From Chryseobacterium sp. FH2 (GTDB taxonomy: Bacteria; Bacteroidota; Bacteroidia; Flavobacteriales; Weeksellaceae), in NCBI RefSeq assembly GCF_001045455.1, contig NZ_LFNE01000001.1, positions 124,001 to 188,000 on the forward strand: 64,000 nt of DNA. Direction: 5' to 3'. Positions 62,299 to 64,000 of this stretch are shown piece by piece. The notes under the pieces were generated by a model. It was given only the letters and a program-made list of their open reading frames with translations. It did not search any database and was not told the DNA's origin. The position numbers were made by a program, and so were the translations under genes. Position 1 is the stretch's first letter. Every line of letters starts with the position of its first letter.

Positions 62299-62359
62299 TC
62301 TTTCAATTATTGAAAGAACTTAGTGTTTGAAGACAGGGATATTTCACCCCTGTCTTTTT
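62299..62359 (+). ncRNA. Candidate small RNA end: hairpin plus terminator
   Basis: A near-perfect palindrome TCTTTCAAT/ATTGAAAGA (62299-62317) is followed by a 9-bp terminator stem (AAGACAGGG, 62330-62338, with 62348-62356) and TTT..TTTT on the plus strand. No plus-strand gene ends here within 350 bases, so the terminator must serve a short RNA or a lost gene. On the minus strand the T-tract is poor, making it an unconvincing terminator for the gene ending at 62363. Confidence 0.4.
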
Positions 62360-62362
62360 ATT

Positions 62363-63790
62363 TTATAAATCATTAATCCATTTATTAAGGTCTGTAGAAA
62401 CATCTAATCCCAATTTCTTTTTAAGCCGATACTTTGTAGTTTCAACACTTCTAAATGTCAAGTTTTTAAATTTAGCAATCTCCTTATTACTGATATTAAG
62501 TTTTATATATGCACAAAATCTTATGTCATTGTCTTTTAGATTTGCATTGTGATTAATTAATTTTTCATAAAATTCTGGATATACCTCTTTAAAATAGGAA
62601 AGAAAAAAAGGATCATCGTCTTTAGCCATTCGAATGACTTTATCAAAAGAGCTATTATTAACTTGTTTTTTTAATTTTAGAACTTTTAAAGTTTGTTCTT
62701 CAAGCAGACGGTCTTTTTTTAACTGCTTAGAAAGATTAATCCTTCGAATAAAATACACAGAAACCACAAATAAAACAATAATGCACGAAATTATAAGATA
62801 CATTTTATTTTTTTCTTGCCTTTTTTCCTTCGTCTCATCTTCTGAAAGTTTGTTTACAACAATATTAATGGCAGCTTTTTCTTCTTTTTTAATGCTATCA
62901 TTTAAAGCTTTAAATTTTTCAAGATATTCCTTAGACATTTTTTCATTATTCATCGCATTGTAAACACTTGAAAGTGAATCATAAGCTTTCCTGATAAGAG
63001 TTTTAGACTTTCCTTGCTTAAAAGCATCCAGAGATTTCAGGTAATAATGAAGTGCTTTTTCATGATCCCCTTTTACCACATACAGATTTCCATGACTAAA
63101 TAATGTAATTCCCTTAATTAATATAAAATTTCGATCCGGAGCAAAGAGAGCCTTATTGAGGTAATACTCTGCTGAATCTAACCGGACGTTATTTTCAATG
63201 AACCTATCAGCAATTTTAGTATAGGTAATCCCGCTGGGTAGATTGACAAGAGCTTTTCTTTCAATATTTCTCAGTGAATCCGGTTTATCCAAAAAGTTAA
63301 GTTGTTTCCATGTATAAATATAGAATAAGAGATATTTTTTCTGTTTTTCTACATGAATATCCTCTGTATACTGAATAGCTTTATCAAAAAAAATGTTGGA
63401 CTTATCAATCATTCCTAGTCGAGTATAATTTTTAGCGTATTCACTGTAAATTCTAGCCAAAAACAAAGGGTTATCATTAGTTCCCATTTCCGTTTTAGCT
63501 TTCTCTAAATAATCAATACTCTCCTGAAGTTTATTATACGAAAAAAGTAGAAACCCTATGTTGGTATAAGTAGTTACGATTCCATCTTTATCACCAGCCT
63601 TTTCATATTTTTTCAACGCATTGATATTAAACTCCATTGCTTTTACATACTCTCCTTTATTGTAATAATTAGCTGTCTTTTGTATTGTTTCTGGAAAAAA
63701 AGAATAATCCTGAGACTGATACTTAACAATTTGTAGCAGAAAAAATAGAATTAAGGATTTTAATGTAATATGATGAAGAAACATAAACAT
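62363..63790 (-). CDS. Tetratricopeptide protein with membrane segment and LuxR-type HTH
   Basis: 475 residues. The N-terminal signal/anchor is ITLKSLILFFLLQIV, followed by TPR units over about 30-300 (YTNIGFLLFSYNKLQESIDY; ALHYYLKSLDAFKQGKSKTL). One membrane helix (YLIISCIIVLFVVSVYFI) lies near 345. The C-terminal cytoplasmic helix-turn-helix is of the LuxR/GerE kind (LNISNKEIAKFKNLTFRSVE). This layout is common in flavobacterial one-component membrane regulators. Signal and targets unknown. Confidence 0.85.
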   Translation of the reverse strand: MFMFLHHITLKSLILFFLLQIVKYQSQDYSFFPETIQKTANYYNKGEYVKAMEFNINALKKYEKAGDKDGIVTTYTNIGFLLFSYNKLQESIDYLEKAKTEMGTNDNPLFLARIYSEYAKNYTRLGMIDKSNIFFDKAIQYTEDIHVEKQKKYLLFYIYTWKQLNFLDKPDSLRNIERKALVNLPSGITYTKIADRFIENNVRLDSAEYYLNKALFAPDRNFILIKGITLFSHGNLYVVKGDHEKALHYYLKSLDAFKQGKSKTLIRKAYDSLSSVYNAMNNEKMSKEYLEKFKALNDSIKKEEKAAINIVVNKLSEDETKEKRQEKNKMYLIISCIIVLFVVSVYFIRRINLSKQLKKDRLLEEQTLKVLKLKKQVNNSSFDKVIRMAKDDDPFFLSYFKEVYPEFYEKLINHNANLKDNDIRFCAYIKLNISNKEIAKFKNLTFRSVETTKYRLKKKLGLDVSTDLNKWINDL

Positions 63791-63924
63791 ATTTTATTGT
63801 TCGAATTTACGAAAATCAAAAAAAAATAAACCCTGGATTAAGATAAATAATAAAAATTCATAGCAATATTTAAACTACCCAAATACTGCAACATTACTTC
63901 ACATCAACTATAACTAATTGTTTT

Positions 63925-63990
63925 CTAGATACTTGAAACTCTGTTGTGTCATTGTAGTGCATTTATTTAATCTGTATGGTTATAATTTTG
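63925..63990 (+). promoter_or_regulatory. Upstream element copy 2 and -7 box for a gene beyond the window
   Basis: 63925-63960 repeats the 62214-62249 element, and TAATTTTG (TAnnTTTG) at 63983-63990 follows. It points rightward, so the regulated gene starts after base 64000. Confidence 0.55.
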
Positions 63991-64000
63991 CAAACAATAT

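Noticed and set aside
1-64000. CRISPR arrays, insertion sequences and rRNA genes
   Set aside because: No regularly spaced repeats, transposase-like reading frames or rRNA sequence were recognised anywhere in the window.

Overview
The window looks like chromosome from a flavobacterium of the Chryseobacterium/Weeksellaceae type. The DNA is AT-rich and starts lack Shine-Dalgarno sequences. Many genes are preceded by the Bacteroidetes -7 box TAnnTTTG. One protein ends in a type IX secretion tail, several families are essentially flavobacterial (DUF4835, DUF5686, DUF5687, DUF6705), and a tryptophanase fits the indole-positive phenotype of that genus. All identifications come from reading motifs and family resemblance; no database search was run.

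Layout. 1-4.8 kb: the start of a secreted alpha-amylase-like protein, a FISUMP/T9SS protein, an AraC regulator and a small His-tailed membrane protein. 4.9-9.2 kb: class I and class II fumarases in divergent orientation, then a DyP peroxidase at the end of an ABC-transporter operon (9.2-11.4 kb). 11.4-16.8 kb: the flavobacterial block bamD-rpoZ-coaBC-DUF4835-recN. 16.9-20.2 kb: TetR, TatD, TcdA, RnpA and DUF4126. 20.2-27 kb: miaB, a sigma-54 activator, a membrane protein, lptE and a long acidic TPR protein. 27-32 kb: small TonB-C-like secreted proteins, intact and broken, around an MFS/pyruvate-oxidase pair. 32-36.6 kb: lysA with a leader that looks like a classic attenuator, a DEDDh exonuclease with a decayed GIY-YIG part, and a HerA-like ATPase. 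36.9-42 kb: a persulfide/rhodanese/thioredoxin sulfur operon, a nitrilase-type amidase, an outer-membrane protein and rseP.

42-48.8 kb is accessory. Two tandem tRNA-Asn genes, each with its own promoter, are followed by about 600 bases of A/C-skewed gene-free DNA. After that come a roughly 200-base run of consecutive hairpins, small secreted proteins and lipoproteins of unknown role, a frameshifted gene, a JAMM-like lipoprotein with a DUF6705 partner, and what looks like an orphan toxin/immunity cassette (C39/papain-like domain plus an 84-residue partner). No integrase is visible. 48.9-64 kb returns to core genes (DUF5686, rpmA-rplU, miaE, tnaA, uvrB). Between them lie a Cys-rich double-glycine leader peptide gene, a broken M56/BlaR1-type gene, and a possible small RNA beside a TPR/LuxR-type regulator.

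The strongest candidate for something undescribed is the lysA leader at 33299-33454. A promoter is followed by a 23-codon ORF with six lysine codons. From its stop codon onward there are three segments that can form either an antiterminator or a terminator just before lysA. Second is the multi-hairpin element at 42920-43117.
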